Both the position numbers and the translations under genes were made by a program. The notes under the pieces were generated by a model, which saw only the letters and a list, made by a program, of their open reading frames with translations, did no database searches and was not told where the DNA came from. From Burkholderiaceae bacterium (GTDB taxonomy: Bacteria > Pseudomonadota > Gammaproteobacteria > Burkholderiales > Burkholderiaceae_C), in NCBI GenBank assembly GCA_017992055.1, contig JAGOPK010000003.1, forward strand, positions 372,001 to 436,000: 64,000 nucleotides of DNA. Direction: 5' to 3'. This document shows, one piece after another, positions 33,475 to 42,797 of the stretch (position 1 is the first letter of the stretch; each line of letters begins with the position of its first letter).

Positions 33475-35634
33475 ATGAATGCTCACCCGCCCTTCCCCGA
33501 CCAGGCCCGTGCGCTGCAAGCCCTGCTGCGCCCGTCGTCCATCGCCCTGGTCGGCGCCTCATCGGATGCACGCAGCTTTGGCGGCTTTGTGCTCGGCAAT
33601 CTGCTGCGCTTCGGCTATGCCGGTGCCCTGCACCTGGTCAGCCGCAGCAGCACCGAGATCCAGGGCCTGGCCTGCGTGGACAGCATCCAGGCGCTGCCGG
33701 ACACACTGGACCTGGCGGTGCTGGCCATTCCCGAGGCCGGCGTGCTGGAGGCGCTGCACACGCTGGCGGCCAAGGGCTGCCGCGCGGCCGTGTTGTTTGC
33801 CTCCGGCTATGCCGAGGCCGGCGAGGCCGGTCGACTCAAGCAGAACGCCCTGGCCGAGCTGGCCCGCGACAGCGGCATGCTGCTGCTGGGCCCCAATTGC
33901 ATGGGCTTCACCAACTACCGGGATGCGGTGCCGCTGACCTTCGAGGCGCTGGCACCCCAGCCGCAGTGCGCCAGCGGCCAGCCCGGCATCGGCGTGCTGG
34001 CGCAAAGCGGCGCCATGGCCGCCAACCTGCGCGACGCCTTCCTCGGCCGCGGCCTGGTCGTGCCCTGCGTCTGCTCCACGGGCAACGAGGCCTCGGTGAC
34101 GGTGGAGGACGTGCTGGCGCATTACCTGGCCGATGCGCAGATCCGCGTCATCGCCTTGTATGCCGAGCAGATCCGCCGGCCGGCGCTGTTCCTGCAGCTG
34201 GCGCGCCAGGCACGGCTGGCCGGCAAGCCCATCGTGCTGTTGATGCCCGGACGCAGTGCCCGCGCCCGCGAGGCCGCGGCCTCGCACACCGGCGCGCTGG
34301 CCGGCGACCATGCCAGCGCCACCGCCCTGCTGCGGCGCGAGGCGGTGGTCATCGTCGAGTCGGTCGACGAGCTGTACGACACCACCGCCGTGCTGCTGCG
34401 CCACCCGCAACCGCCGGCCGGTGGCACGGCCTTCGTCACCGGCTCGGGGGCGATGAAGAACCTGGCGCTGGACTTCGCCGACGACATCGGCCTGGAGCTG
34501 CCGGCGCTGGCGGCCAGCACCACGGCGGCGCTGGCCGCGCTGCTGCCGGACTATGCGGTGGCCGAGAACCCGCTGGACTACACCACCATCGGCGTGCGCC
34601 AGCCGGGCCTGATCGGCGAGCTGATCCACACCATGCTGGCCGATGGGGCGATCGGCAATGCGGTGCTGGCCATTCCCGTGGGCCCCGAGGTGGCGCAGCG
34701 CGACAAGGCCGAGCACATCGTGCCGGCGCTGGCCCGTGCCACCAAGCCGGCGGTGCTGGTGCTGACCGGCGATGCCGGCCCGATCCAGCCCTTCTTCACC
34801 GAGGCCATCCAGGCCAGCGGCCTGCCGCTGTTTCGCTCGCCCGACCGGGCACTGCGCGCGCTGCGCCGCGTGGCTCAGTACGGCGAGGCGCTGCAGCGGG
34901 CACAGCGCGCCGATGCGGTGGCCGCCACCGACGCCGCGCCAGCCAGGGCGCTGCCGCTGCCCGGCCCGGTGCCCGCCGACGGCGTGCTGGCCGAGTACCA
35001 GGGCAAGGCCTGGCTGCGCGCCATGGGCCTGGCCACACCGGCCGGTGCGCTGGCCCAGGACGTGGACCAGGCCCTGGACATCGCCGACGATATCGGCTGG
35101 CCGGTGGTGCTCAAGGCCCAGGCCGGGGCCTTGCCGCACAAGAGCGACGCCGGCGGCGTGATCGTCGGCCTGGGCGACGCGGCGGCGCTGCGTGCCGGCT
35201 GGGCCACGCTGCGGGCCAACCTGGCCCGGCACCGGCCGGGCCTGCTGCTCGATGGCGTGCTGGTCGAGGCCATGGGGCCGCGTGGCATCGAGCTGATCGT
35301 CGGCGCACGCCGCGATCCCGACTGGGGTCCGGTGCTGATGGTCGGCCTGGGCGGGGTGTGGATCGAGGCGCTGAAGGACGTGCGCCTGCTGCCCGCCAAT
35401 CTGGCCGAGGCGGACATCGTGGTCGAGCTGCAGCGGCTGAAGGCGGCACCGGTGCTGCGCGGCCTGCGCGGCCAGGCCGGCGCCGACCTGCAGGCGGTGG
35501 CGCGGGTGGTGGCGGCGCTGGGCGCGCAGATGCGCGCCCAGCCGCGCATCGCCGAGGTCGACATCAATCCGCTGCTGGCCTATCCCGACCGCGTGCTGGC
35601 GCTGGATGCGCTGCTGTGCCTGAGGACCGACTGA
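33475..35634 (+). CDS. Acyl-CoA synthetase, NDP-forming (acetate-CoA ligase family)
   Basis: A 719-residue single-chain ligase. The CoA-binding domain begins with SIALVGASSDARSFGG near residue 22. The likely phosphohistidine is His271 in AASHTGALAGDH. The C-terminal ATP-grasp domain starts near residue 500 (EYQGKAWLRAMGL, PVVLKAQAG, HKSDAGGV). It is a paralogue of the protein at 2658. It would form the CoA thioester of an aromatic or side-chain acid. ATG 33475 is chosen because it gives the usual family N-terminus; the longer upstream open frame runs through the operator. It is the first gene of the rightward arm and overlaps the next gene (TGATG). Confidence 0.9.
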   Translation: MNAHPPFPDQARALQALLRPSSIALVGASSDARSFGGFVLGNLLRFGYAGALHLVSRSSTEIQGLACVDSIQALPDTLDLAVLAIPEAGVLEALHTLAAKGCRAAVLFASGYAEAGEAGRLKQNALAELARDSGMLLLGPNCMGFTNYRDAVPLTFEALAPQPQCASGQPGIGVLAQSGAMAANLRDAFLGRGLVVPCVCSTGNEASVTVEDVLAHYLADAQIRVIALYAEQIRRPALFLQLARQARLAGKPIVLLMPGRSARAREAAASHTGALAGDHASATALLRREAVVIVESVDELYDTTAVLLRHPQPPAGGTAFVTGSGAMKNLALDFADDIGLELPALAASTTAALAALLPDYAVAENPLDYTTIGVRQPGLIGELIHTMLADGAIGNAVLAIPVGPEVAQRDKAEHIVPALARATKPAVLVLTGDAGPIQPFFTEAIQASGLPLFRSPDRALRALRRVAQYGEALQRAQRADAVAATDAAPARALPLPGPVPADGVLAEYQGKAWLRAMGLATPAGALAQDVDQALDIADDIGWPVVLKAQAGALPHKSDAGGVIVGLGDAAALRAGWATLRANLARHRPGLLLDGVLVEAMGPRGIELIVGARRDPDWGPVLMVGLGGVWIEALKDVRLLPANLAEADIVVELQRLKAAPVLRGLRGQAGADLQAVARVVAALGAQMRAQPRIAEVDINPLLAYPDRVLALDALLCLRTD

Positions 35635-36818
35635 TGCGCCTGCATTTCAGCGCCGACGAAGAGGCTTTCCGCCTGCAGGTGCGCGAGTTCGTGCGCACCC
35701 AGTTGCCGGCGGACATCCGTCGCAAGGTCGAACTGGGCCTGCGCCTGGAGCATGCGGACTACGTGACCTGGTTCAACCGGCTGGAAGCGCGCGGCTGGCT
35801 CACGCCGAACTGGCCGGTCGAGCACGGCGGCCCCGGCTGGAGCCCCATCCAGCGCTACCTGTTCGACGAAGAAACCCTGCTCGGCAGTGCGCCGCGCATC
35901 ATCGCCAGCGGCATCCAGATGCTGGGGCCGGTGCTGATCGCGCACGGCACGCCCGAGCAGAAGGCCCGCTACCTGCCCGACATCCGCGCCAGCCGCACCT
36001 GGTGGGCGCAGGGCTTCAGCGAACCCGGCTCGGGCTCGGACCTGGCCTCGCTGCGCACCAGCGCCGTGCTGGACGGCGACCACTTCATCGTCAGCGGCCA
36101 CAAGATCTGGACCAGCTATGCCAGCTGGTGCTCGATGATGTTTGCGCTGGTGCGCACCGACGCTCAGGCGGCCAAGCCGCAGCAGGGCATCAGCTTCCTG
36201 CTGCTGGACATGGCCAGCCCCGGCGTGACCGTGCGGCCGATCCGCATGCTGGAGGGCGGCAGCGACCTGAACGAGGTCTTCCTCGACGAGGTGCGGGTGC
36301 CGCGCGAGAACCTGGTCGGCGAGCTGCACCAGGGCTGGGCCCTGGGCAAGTTCCTGCTGGGCCATGAGCGCACCGGCATCGCCGGCATCGGCTCGTGCAA
36401 GCAGCAGCTGGCGCGCGCGCGCCGGCTTGCGGCCCGCCAAGGGCTGGACGGCGACGCCGAATGGCAGGCCCGGCTGGCGCAGTTCGAGATCGAGCTGATC
36501 GCGCTGGAGACCACCGCACTGCGCCTGCTCAGCCCGGGCCAGCGCAGTGCCATCCCGCAAGTCGAGGCCTCGATGCTCAAGCTGCGCGGCACCGAGCTGC
36601 GCCAGGCCATCCACGAGGCCTTGTTCGAGATCGCGGGACCGCTGGCCCTGCCCTTCGACGCAGACGCCCTGTTCCTCGACACCCTGGGCGACATGCCCAC
36701 CGACCCCGAGCTGGGCACGCTGGCGGCCAACCTGCTGGACAGCCGCAAGCTGTCGATCTACGGCGGCAGCAACGAGGTCCAGCGCAATGTCATCGCCCAG
36801 GCCCTGCTGAAGGTCTGA
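35634..36818 (+). CDS. Acyl-CoA dehydrogenase
   Basis: A 394-residue acyl-CoA dehydrogenase. The signature GFSEPGSGSDLASLRTSAV lies near residues 126-144. The conserved KIWTSYA segment follows, and the C-terminus carries YGGSNEVQRNVIAQALL. It resembles the protein at 388, including the HGTPEQ and WWAQGFSEPGSGSD context. It would desaturate the CoA ester made by the ligase with which it overlaps. It is followed by a shorter family member, so the pair may form a heteromer as in the first operon (inference). Confidence 0.92.
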   Translation: MRLHFSADEEAFRLQVREFVRTQLPADIRRKVELGLRLEHADYVTWFNRLEARGWLTPNWPVEHGGPGWSPIQRYLFDEETLLGSAPRIIASGIQMLGPVLIAHGTPEQKARYLPDIRASRTWWAQGFSEPGSGSDLASLRTSAVLDGDHFIVSGHKIWTSYASWCSMMFALVRTDAQAAKPQQGISFLLLDMASPGVTVRPIRMLEGGSDLNEVFLDEVRVPRENLVGELHQGWALGKFLLGHERTGIAGIGSCKQQLARARRLAARQGLDGDAEWQARLAQFEIELIALETTALRLLSPGQRSAIPQVEASMLKLRGTELRQAIHEALFEIAGPLALPFDADALFLDTLGDMPTDPELGTLAANLLDSRKLSIYGGSNEVQRNVIAQALLKV

Positions 36819-36836
36819 GCCAACGCCGATCCGACC

Positions 36837-37967
36837 ATGGACTTGACCCTCAACGACGACCATCTGGCACTGCGCGAGGCCGTGCGCCGCTGCTGCGATG
36901 GCGAATACCCGGCGCCGCAGCGCGGAGTGCCCGAAGACGAGGCGCTGTCCGCGCAGCGCCAGGCCGCTCTGGCCGGACTGGGCCTGTTCGGCCTGCAACT
37001 GCCCGAGAGCCATGGCGGCAGCGGCCTGGGGCCGGTGGAGGCCATGCTGGCCGGCCATGAGCTGGGCCGTGCCCTGGCCGGCCCGGCCTGGCTGGCCGGC
37101 ACGGCCCTGGTGGCGCCGCTGCTGCAGGCCCTGGGCAGTGAGCAGCAGCAGCAACGCTGGCTGCCCGCGCTGGCCAGCGGACAGCTGCGCGCCGCGCTGG
37201 CCTGCGAGGAAGCCCATGCGCGCTGGGATGCGCTGGACCTGCGCACCCAGGCCGGCCAGGACACCGAGGGCTGGCGGCTCGATGGCGCCAAGACCGGCGT
37301 GCTGGGCGGCGATGCCGCCGATCTGCTGCTGGTGCTGGCGCTGGCGCCCGCCGGGCCGACGCTGTTCGCCGTGGCCGCCGACGCCGCTGGCCTGCAGCGC
37401 CGCAGCCACCGGCTGATCGATGGCCGCGGCGCCGCCCATCTGCAGCTGCAATCGGTGCGGGCCGAGGTGGTCGGCCCACCCGGCGGCGCCGCGGCGGCCT
37501 TGGGGCAGGCGCTGGACCAGGCCGGCGCGGCCCTGGTGGCCGATACCGCCGGCGCCGCCGAGGCCCTGCTGGAGCTGACGCTGGAGCACTTGCGCACGCG
37601 CCGGCAGTTCGGCAAACCGCTGGCCGCCTTCCAGGCTCTGCAGCACCGCGTGGCCGACCAGGCCGTGGCGCTGGAGCAGCTCAAGTCCATGGCCTGCGTG
37701 GCCGCGCTGTCCCTGCTGGCAGCCGATGACGCCGAGCGCGTGCGGGGCGTTGCCGCTGCACGCACGCTGGCCGCCCAGCTGGGCCGCCGTGCCGCGCTGG
37801 ATGCGATCCAGCTGCATGGCGCCATGGGCATGACCGAGGAGTGTGCGGCCGCCCGCTATGCCAAGCGGCTGCTGGCCAACGGCGCGTTGTTCGGCGACGC
37901 CGCATTCCACCGGCAGCGCTTCGCCGCGCTGCAGGTTCAACCAGACGCACAAGGAGACAGGACATGA
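36837..37967 (+). CDS. Acyl-CoA dehydrogenase (second, divergent subunit)
   Basis: A 376-residue acyl-CoA dehydrogenase. The N-terminal helices (LNDDHLALREAVRRCCDGEY) and C-terminal IQLHGAMGMTEECAAARYAKRL are recognisable. The central FAD-loop signature is degenerate compared with the upstream partner. It ends with an ATGA overlap to the Bug receptor gene. The gene pair mirrors 388-2647 in order and type. Confidence 0.88.
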   Translation: MDLTLNDDHLALREAVRRCCDGEYPAPQRGVPEDEALSAQRQAALAGLGLFGLQLPESHGGSGLGPVEAMLAGHELGRALAGPAWLAGTALVAPLLQALGSEQQQQRWLPALASGQLRAALACEEAHARWDALDLRTQAGQDTEGWRLDGAKTGVLGGDAADLLLVLALAPAGPTLFAVAADAAGLQRRSHRLIDGRGAAHLQLQSVRAEVVGPPGGAAAALGQALDQAGAALVADTAGAAEALLELTLEHLRTRRQFGKPLAAFQALQHRVADQAVALEQLKSMACVAALSLLAADDAERVRGVAAARTLAAQLGRRAALDAIQLHGAMGMTEECAAARYAKRLLANGALFGDAAFHRQRFAALQVQPDAQGDRT

Positions 37968-38947
37968 GCCCCACCATCAACCGCCGCAAGTCGCTGGCCG
38001 CGCTGGCCGCGCTGGCCGCAGGCGGCAGCGCCCTGGCCCAGGGCGACAAGCCCATCCGCATCCTGGTCGGCTTTCCGCCGGGCGGCGCGGCCGACACCAT
38101 CGCCCGCGTGCTGGCCGACAAGCTGCCGCCGCTGCTCAAGCAGCCGGTGATCGTCGAGAGCCGGCCCGGCGTGGGCGGGCGCCTGGCGGCCCAGGCGGTC
38201 AAGGCCGCGGCACCCGACGGGCTGACCTACATGGTCGCGCCCAACGCCACCTTCGTGTTCCAGCACCTGACCTATCCGGTCAGCACCCTGGGCTATGACA
38301 TGACGCGCGACTTCACCTCGGTGGCGCGCATCAACAGCTATCCGATGGCCATGGTCGTCAACGCCGGCACCGGCGCGCGCAACGTCAAGGACTATCTGGC
38401 CTGGCGCAGGACCGCCGCCGCCCAGCCCACCTTCGGCACCGCCGGCCTGGGCGGCGATACGCACTTCAACGGCCTGGTGCTGGGCAAGGTGGCCAAGGTC
38501 GAGATGTCGGTCGTGCCCTACCGCGGCAACGGCCCGCTGGTCACCGATCTGCTCGGCGGCCAGATCATGGCCGGCAACATGGTCGCCGGCGATGCGCTGC
38601 AGCATGTGCGCGCCGGCAAGCTCCACTACCTGGGCGTGTACGCGAAGAAGCGCTCGCCGCTGCTGCCCGATGTGCCGACCATGGCCGAGCAGGGCTTCGA
38701 CACCGGGGGCGACGAGGGCTGGATGGGCATGTGGGCGCCGGCCGGCCTGGGCCGCGAGCCTCTGGAGCGCATGCAGAGCGCACTGCAGTTCGTGCTGGGC
38801 CTGCCCGAGGTCAAGGAGCTGATGGCCTCGCGCTACCTGCAGCTGGCCGACTACCGGCCCGGCAGCGACGTCGACAAGACCCTGGCCGCCGAGCTCGCCC
38901 ACTGGGGGCCGGTCATCAAGGCCTCGGGCTTCACGCCGCAGCAGTGA
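37964..38947 (+). CDS. Bug/TctC-family periplasmic solute-binding protein
   Basis: A 327-residue receptor. The signal peptide is RRKSLAALAALAAGGSALAQ. The binding loops are LVGFPPGGAADTIARV and SRPGVGGRLAAQAV. AAGGAG precedes the ATG at 37964. It resembles the receptor at 28843 in length and in the loop sequences. Two related receptors, one in each arm of the divergent cluster, suggest uptake of two related acids. No TctA/TctB membrane partners are nearby, which is common for Bug receptors. Confidence 0.92.
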   Translation: MSPTINRRKSLAALAALAAGGSALAQGDKPIRILVGFPPGGAADTIARVLADKLPPLLKQPVIVESRPGVGGRLAAQAVKAAAPDGLTYMVAPNATFVFQHLTYPVSTLGYDMTRDFTSVARINSYPMAMVVNAGTGARNVKDYLAWRRTAAAQPTFGTAGLGGDTHFNGLVLGKVAKVEMSVVPYRGNGPLVTDLLGGQIMAGNMVAGDALQHVRAGKLHYLGVYAKKRSPLLPDVPTMAEQGFDTGGDEGWMGMWAPAGLGREPLERMQSALQFVLGLPEVKELMASRYLQLADYRPGSDVDKTLAAELAHWGPVIKASGFTPQQ

Positions 38948-38955
38948 GCCACGCC

Positions 38956-40173
38956 ATGAGCCTGAACGGAGCCGCCGCCATCGTCGGTGCCTGGGAGCAT
39001 CCCACGCGCCTGGCCGAGAACCTGTCGGTGCTGCGCCTGCATGCCGACTGCGCGCTGGGCGCGCTGGCCGATGCCGGCCTGCACAAGTCCGAGGTCGACG
39101 CGGTGTTCTGCGCCGGCGACCTGCCCGGCCTGGGCGCCGCCACCCTGGTCGAGTACCTGGGGCTGAACCCCCGCCACATCGACAGCACCGAGTGCGGTGG
39201 CTCGGCGCCCATCCTGCATGTGGCCCATGCGGCAGCGGCCATTGCCGCCGGCCGTTGCCGCGTGGCCCTGATCACGCTGGCCGGCCGGCCGCGTGCGGCC
39301 ATGGCCGAAGCCAAGGCCCGGGCCGAAGCGGCCGGCAAGACCGGCAGTGGCCGCGCCCCGCTGGCGCTGCGCCCGCCCGATCCCGACTGCCCGGAGCTGG
39401 CCTTCGAGCTGCCCTATGGCCCGGCGACGCAGAACCTGTATGCGCTGGTGGCGCGCCGCCACATGCACGAGTTCGGCACCACCCCCGAGCAGCTGGCCTG
39501 GATCAAGGTCGCCGCCTCGCAGCATGCCCAGCACAACCCCCACGCCATGCTGCGCAAGCCGGTGACGGTGGACGAGGTGCTGGACTCGCCAATGGTGTCC
39601 GACCCGCTGCACCGCCTGGACTGCTGCGTGATGAGCGACGGCGGCGGCGCGGTCATCGTCGCCCACCCCGAGATCGCGCGGCGCCTGCAGCGGCCGCTGG
39701 TCCTGGTGCGCGGCACCGGCGAAGCGCAGAAGAACGCCGCCGGCGGCCGCATCGACCTGAGCTGCAGCGCCGCCGCTGCCTCGGGCCCACGGGCCTTTGC
39801 CGAGGCCGGCATCACACCCGCACAGATCCAGTACGCATCGCTGTACGACAGCTTCACCATCACCGTGCTGATGCAGCTGGAGGACCTGGGCTTCTGCGCC
39901 AAGGGCGAAGGCGGGCGCTTCGTGATGGACGGCAACCTGATCTCCGGCCGCGGCCGGCTGCCGTTCAACACCGACGGCGGCGGCCTGTGCAGCAACCACC
40001 CGGCCAACCGCGGTGGCATCACCAAGATCATCGAGGCCGTGCGCCAGCTGCGCGGCGAGGCCCATCCCGCCGTGCAGGTGCCGGGCTGTACCTGGGCCCT
40101 GGCCAATGGCATCGGCGGTGCACTGGCCTCGCGCCACACCGCCGCCACCCTGATCCTGGAGCGTGTGGCATGA
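38956..40173 (+). CDS. Thiolase-family protein (SCP2/lipid-transfer-like)
   Basis: A 405-residue thiolase-fold protein. The nucleophile position is Cys80 in STECGGSAP. The C-terminal catalytic region has NTDGGGLCSNHPANRGG and WALANGIGG, in the SCP2-thiolase style rather than the classical CxG arrangement. It is translationally coupled to the DUF35 gene by ATGA overlap. Such thiolase/DUF35 pairs form either beta-ketothiolases (as in BbsAB) or retro-aldolases acting on CoA thioesters (as in Ltp2 with its DUF35 partner). Which reaction applies here is not decidable from sequence. Confidence 0.88.
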   Translation: MSLNGAAAIVGAWEHPTRLAENLSVLRLHADCALGALADAGLHKSEVDAVFCAGDLPGLGAATLVEYLGLNPRHIDSTECGGSAPILHVAHAAAAIAAGRCRVALITLAGRPRAAMAEAKARAEAAGKTGSGRAPLALRPPDPDCPELAFELPYGPATQNLYALVARRHMHEFGTTPEQLAWIKVAASQHAQHNPHAMLRKPVTVDEVLDSPMVSDPLHRLDCCVMSDGGGAVIVAHPEIARRLQRPLVLVRGTGEAQKNAAGGRIDLSCSAAAASGPRAFAEAGITPAQIQYASLYDSFTITVLMQLEDLGFCAKGEGGRFVMDGNLISGRGRLPFNTDGGGLCSNHPANRGGITKIIEAVRQLRGEAHPAVQVPGCTWALANGIGGALASRHTAATLILERVA

Positions 40174-40562
40174 GGAAGATCCCCCGCCCGATGGTGCAGC
40201 CCGAGACCGCCGCCTACTGGCAGGCCGCCGACGAAGGCCGGCTGCTGCTCAAGCACTGCACGGCCTGCGGCGAGCACCACCACTACCCGCGCGACATCTG
40301 CCCCTTCTGCGGCAGCCTGGCCACCGACTGGCGCCAGGCCGCCGGCACCGGCACGGTCTACAGCCACAGCACCATGGGCCAGGGCGAGGCCGCCTACACC
40401 CTGGCCCATGTGACGCTGGACGAAGGCCCGACGCTGCTGACCAATCTGGTCGGTGACGGTCCGTTCGCCACCGGCCAGCGCGTCCAGGTGGTCTTCGTGC
40501 CCAGCGACGGCGGCCCCGCCGTGCCCATGTTCGCGCCCCTCCAAACCTCCGATGGAGCCTGA
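40170..40562 (+). CDS. DUF35 OB-fold zinc-ribbon protein (thiolase partner)
   Basis: A 130-residue protein with the N-terminal rubredoxin-like zinc ribbon: Cys30, Cys33, Cys44 and Cys47 (CTACGEHHHYPRDICPFCG). The C-terminal OB-fold domain follows, with TGTVYSHSTM and VQVVFVPSDGG. Members bind CoA substrates as the small subunit of a thiolase or aldolase. Its ATG overlaps the stop of the thiolase gene, which strongly suggests a complex. Confidence 0.9.
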   Translation: MRKIPRPMVQPETAAYWQAADEGRLLLKHCTACGEHHHYPRDICPFCGSLATDWRQAAGTGTVYSHSTMGQGEAAYTLAHVTLDEGPTLLTNLVGDGPFATGQRVQVVFVPSDGGPAVPMFAPLQTSDGA

Positions 40563-40566
40563 ACCG

Positions 40567-41757
40567 ATGCGACCCGGCGCCCTCGCCCGCTACACCATCC
40601 TGGATGCCACGCGCGTGCGCGCCGGACCCACCGCCGTGCGCACCTTCGCCGACCTGGGCGCACGCGTCATCAAGCTGGAGATTCCGCCCGGCGCGCCCGG
40701 CGGCGACGACATGATCGGCGGCCGCGACCACAACCGTGCCGACTACGAGAACCTGCATCGCAACAAGGAAAGCCTGACGCTGAACATGAAGTCGGCCGAA
40801 GGCCGCAAGATCCTGATGGAGCTGGTGGCCCGCGCCGACGTGTTCATCGAGAACTACCGACCCGACGTCAAGCACCGGCTGGGCATCGATGCCGAGGCTC
40901 TGCGTGCGGTCAACCCGCGCCTGGTCTATGCCAGCATCTCCGGCTTCGGCCAGGACGGTCCCTATGCCGGCTGGCCCGGCTTCGACAGCATCGCCCAGGG
41001 CATGGGCGGACTGATGAGCGTGACCGGCGAGCCCGGCCGCGGCCCGATGCGCGTGGGCATCCCGATCGCAGACCTGTGCGCCGGGCACTTCTGCGCCATG
41101 GGCATCCTGGCCGCGCTGCTGGAGCGCGAAACCACCGGCCGCGGCCAGTGGGTGCAGACCTCGCTGCTGGAAAGCCAGATCGCGATGCTGGACTTCCAGG
41201 CCGCGCAATGGCTGATCGACGGCAAGCTGCCAGGACAAAACGGCAACGAGCATCCGCTGACCGTGCCCACCGGCGTGTTCAAGACGGCCGACGGCTACCT
41301 CAACGTGGCCGCCATCGGCCAGACCATGTGGCGCCGGCTGTGCGAGGCGCTGGAGGTGCCACAGCTGGTCGACGAGCCCGACTTTGCCGACGATCCGGCG
41401 CGTGTACGCCACCGCGAGCGCGTCAACGCCGCGGTGGGCGCGGCCTTTGCCCGCCGCAGCACCGCCGAGTGGACCGACCGCCTGCTCGCCGCCGGCGTGC
41501 CCTGCGGGCCCATCCACCGCATCGACCAGGTGTTCGACGATCCGCAGGTGCGCCACCTGGGCATGGCCTGGCCGGTGCAGCTGGATGGCCGCGGCCCGGC
41601 GGCCCTGGTACGTTCGCCCTTCCGGCTGTCGGAGCACGCCGGCGACGAGCCCCCCCGCCCCGCGCCACACCAGGGCGACCACACCGACGCCATCCTCAAC
41701 GAACTGGGCTACGACGCCACGCGCATCGCCGGGCTGCGCCAGCGCCTCGTGGTCTGA
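40567..41757 (+). CDS. CaiB/BaiF family CoA-transferase (class III)
   Basis: A 396-residue family III CoA-transferase. The catalytic Asp169 lies in GIPIADLCAG, at the position known in CaiB-type enzymes. N-terminal RVRAGPTAVRTFADLGARVIK and the SGFGQDGPYAGWPGFD loop are typical. It would move CoA between two carboxylates without ATP. The start at 40567 is preferred because GGAG lies upstream. An in-frame ATG at 40552 would overlap the previous gene. Confidence 0.9.
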   Translation: MRPGALARYTILDATRVRAGPTAVRTFADLGARVIKLEIPPGAPGGDDMIGGRDHNRADYENLHRNKESLTLNMKSAEGRKILMELVARADVFIENYRPDVKHRLGIDAEALRAVNPRLVYASISGFGQDGPYAGWPGFDSIAQGMGGLMSVTGEPGRGPMRVGIPIADLCAGHFCAMGILAALLERETTGRGQWVQTSLLESQIAMLDFQAAQWLIDGKLPGQNGNEHPLTVPTGVFKTADGYLNVAAIGQTMWRRLCEALEVPQLVDEPDFADDPARVRHRERVNAAVGAAFARRSTAEWTDRLLAAGVPCGPIHRIDQVFDDPQVRHLGMAWPVQLDGRGPAALVRSPFRLSEHAGDEPPRPAPHQGDHTDAILNELGYDATRIAGLRQRLVV

Positions 41758-41772
41758 ACCCGGAGTCTCGAC

Positions 41773-42789
41773 ATGGCCCGACTGGTTGCTGCCTTCGGCA
41801 GCTCGCACAGCATCATGCTGGTGGCGCAACGCGAGGACTGGATGCATGGCTTTCGCGCCATCGATCCCAAGAACCCGCACTACTTCGACAAGGCCGGCCG
41901 CAAGACCGACTATGCGGCCCTGCTGGCCCAGGCCCGGGACCGGCCGGACGCGGAGGCGCTGCAGACGCCCGAGCTGCTGAGCCGGCGCTACGACCAGGCC
42001 CAGGCAGCCATGGACCGGGTGCGCGCGGCGATCGCCGCGGCGCGGCTGGATGTGCTGGTCATCGTCGGCGACGACCAGACCGAGCTGTTTCGCACCAGCA
42101 ACAACCCGGCCATCGCCATCTTCCACGGGCCCAGCATCCGCAACACCGCCCGCGAGCCGGCACGGCCCGGCGACGGCTGGGTCAAGTCGGCGCGCATGTG
42201 GCGCCACGAGCCCGAGGCCGACCGCGACTACCCGGTCAAGGCCAACCTCGCGGCCTGGCTGATCCGCCGTCTGTGCGACCGCGACTTCGACATCACCGCG
42301 ATGGACGGCCTGGAGCGCGGCCAGTTCGAGGGCCATGCCTTCCAGTTCGTGCACCGCCGGCTGATGGACGAGCCGCAGCGCAGCGGCCTGCCGGTGATCC
42401 CGGTGATCCTCAACACCTTCGACCCGCCCAACCAGCCCACGCCGCGCCGTTGCGTGGCCCTGGGCCAGGCCCTGCGCGAGCTGATCGCCGAATGGCCCGA
42501 GGACCTGCGCGTGGGCGTCATCGCCAGCGGCGGACTCAGCCACTTTGTCGTCGACGAGGACCTCGACGGCCAGGTGCTGGACGCCATACGGCGCAAGGAC
42601 AGCGCGGCCCTGGCCGCGCTGGACCCGGCCCTGCTGCAGGCCGGCAGCTCGGAGATCCGCAACTGGATCGTCGTCGGCGCCATGGCCCGCGACCTGGAGC
42701 TGGGCCAGGTCGACTACATCCCCGGCTACCGCAGCCCGGCGCTCACCGGCACCGGTCTGGCCTTCGCCACCTGGAACACCCTGGACTGA
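41773..42789 (+). CDS. LigB-like class III extradiol ring-cleavage dioxygenase
   Basis: A 338-residue protein of the LigB family, which opens dihydroxylated aromatic rings next to the hydroxyls. Conserved sites are His12 in GSSHSIML (metal), His257 in GGLSHF (acid/base) and Glu294 in SSEIRNWI (metal), matching LigB His12, His195 and Glu242 in order. The second metal His of LigB (NDHxxxF) reads GDDQTELF here, with Gln102 in its place. The protein is longer than LigB and has no separate LigA-like small subunit nearby. It is followed directly by three aldolase-like genes, consistent with a meta-cleavage pathway. Confidence 0.85.
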   Translation: MARLVAAFGSSHSIMLVAQREDWMHGFRAIDPKNPHYFDKAGRKTDYAALLAQARDRPDAEALQTPELLSRRYDQAQAAMDRVRAAIAAARLDVLVIVGDDQTELFRTSNNPAIAIFHGPSIRNTAREPARPGDGWVKSARMWRHEPEADRDYPVKANLAAWLIRRLCDRDFDITAMDGLERGQFEGHAFQFVHRRLMDEPQRSGLPVIPVILNTFDPPNQPTPRRCVALGQALRELIAEWPEDLRVGVIASGGLSHFVVDEDLDGQVLDAIRRKDSAALAALDPALLQAGSSEIRNWIVVGAMARDLELGQVDYIPGYRSPALTGTGLAFATWNTLD

Positions 42790-42797
42790 CCCACGAC

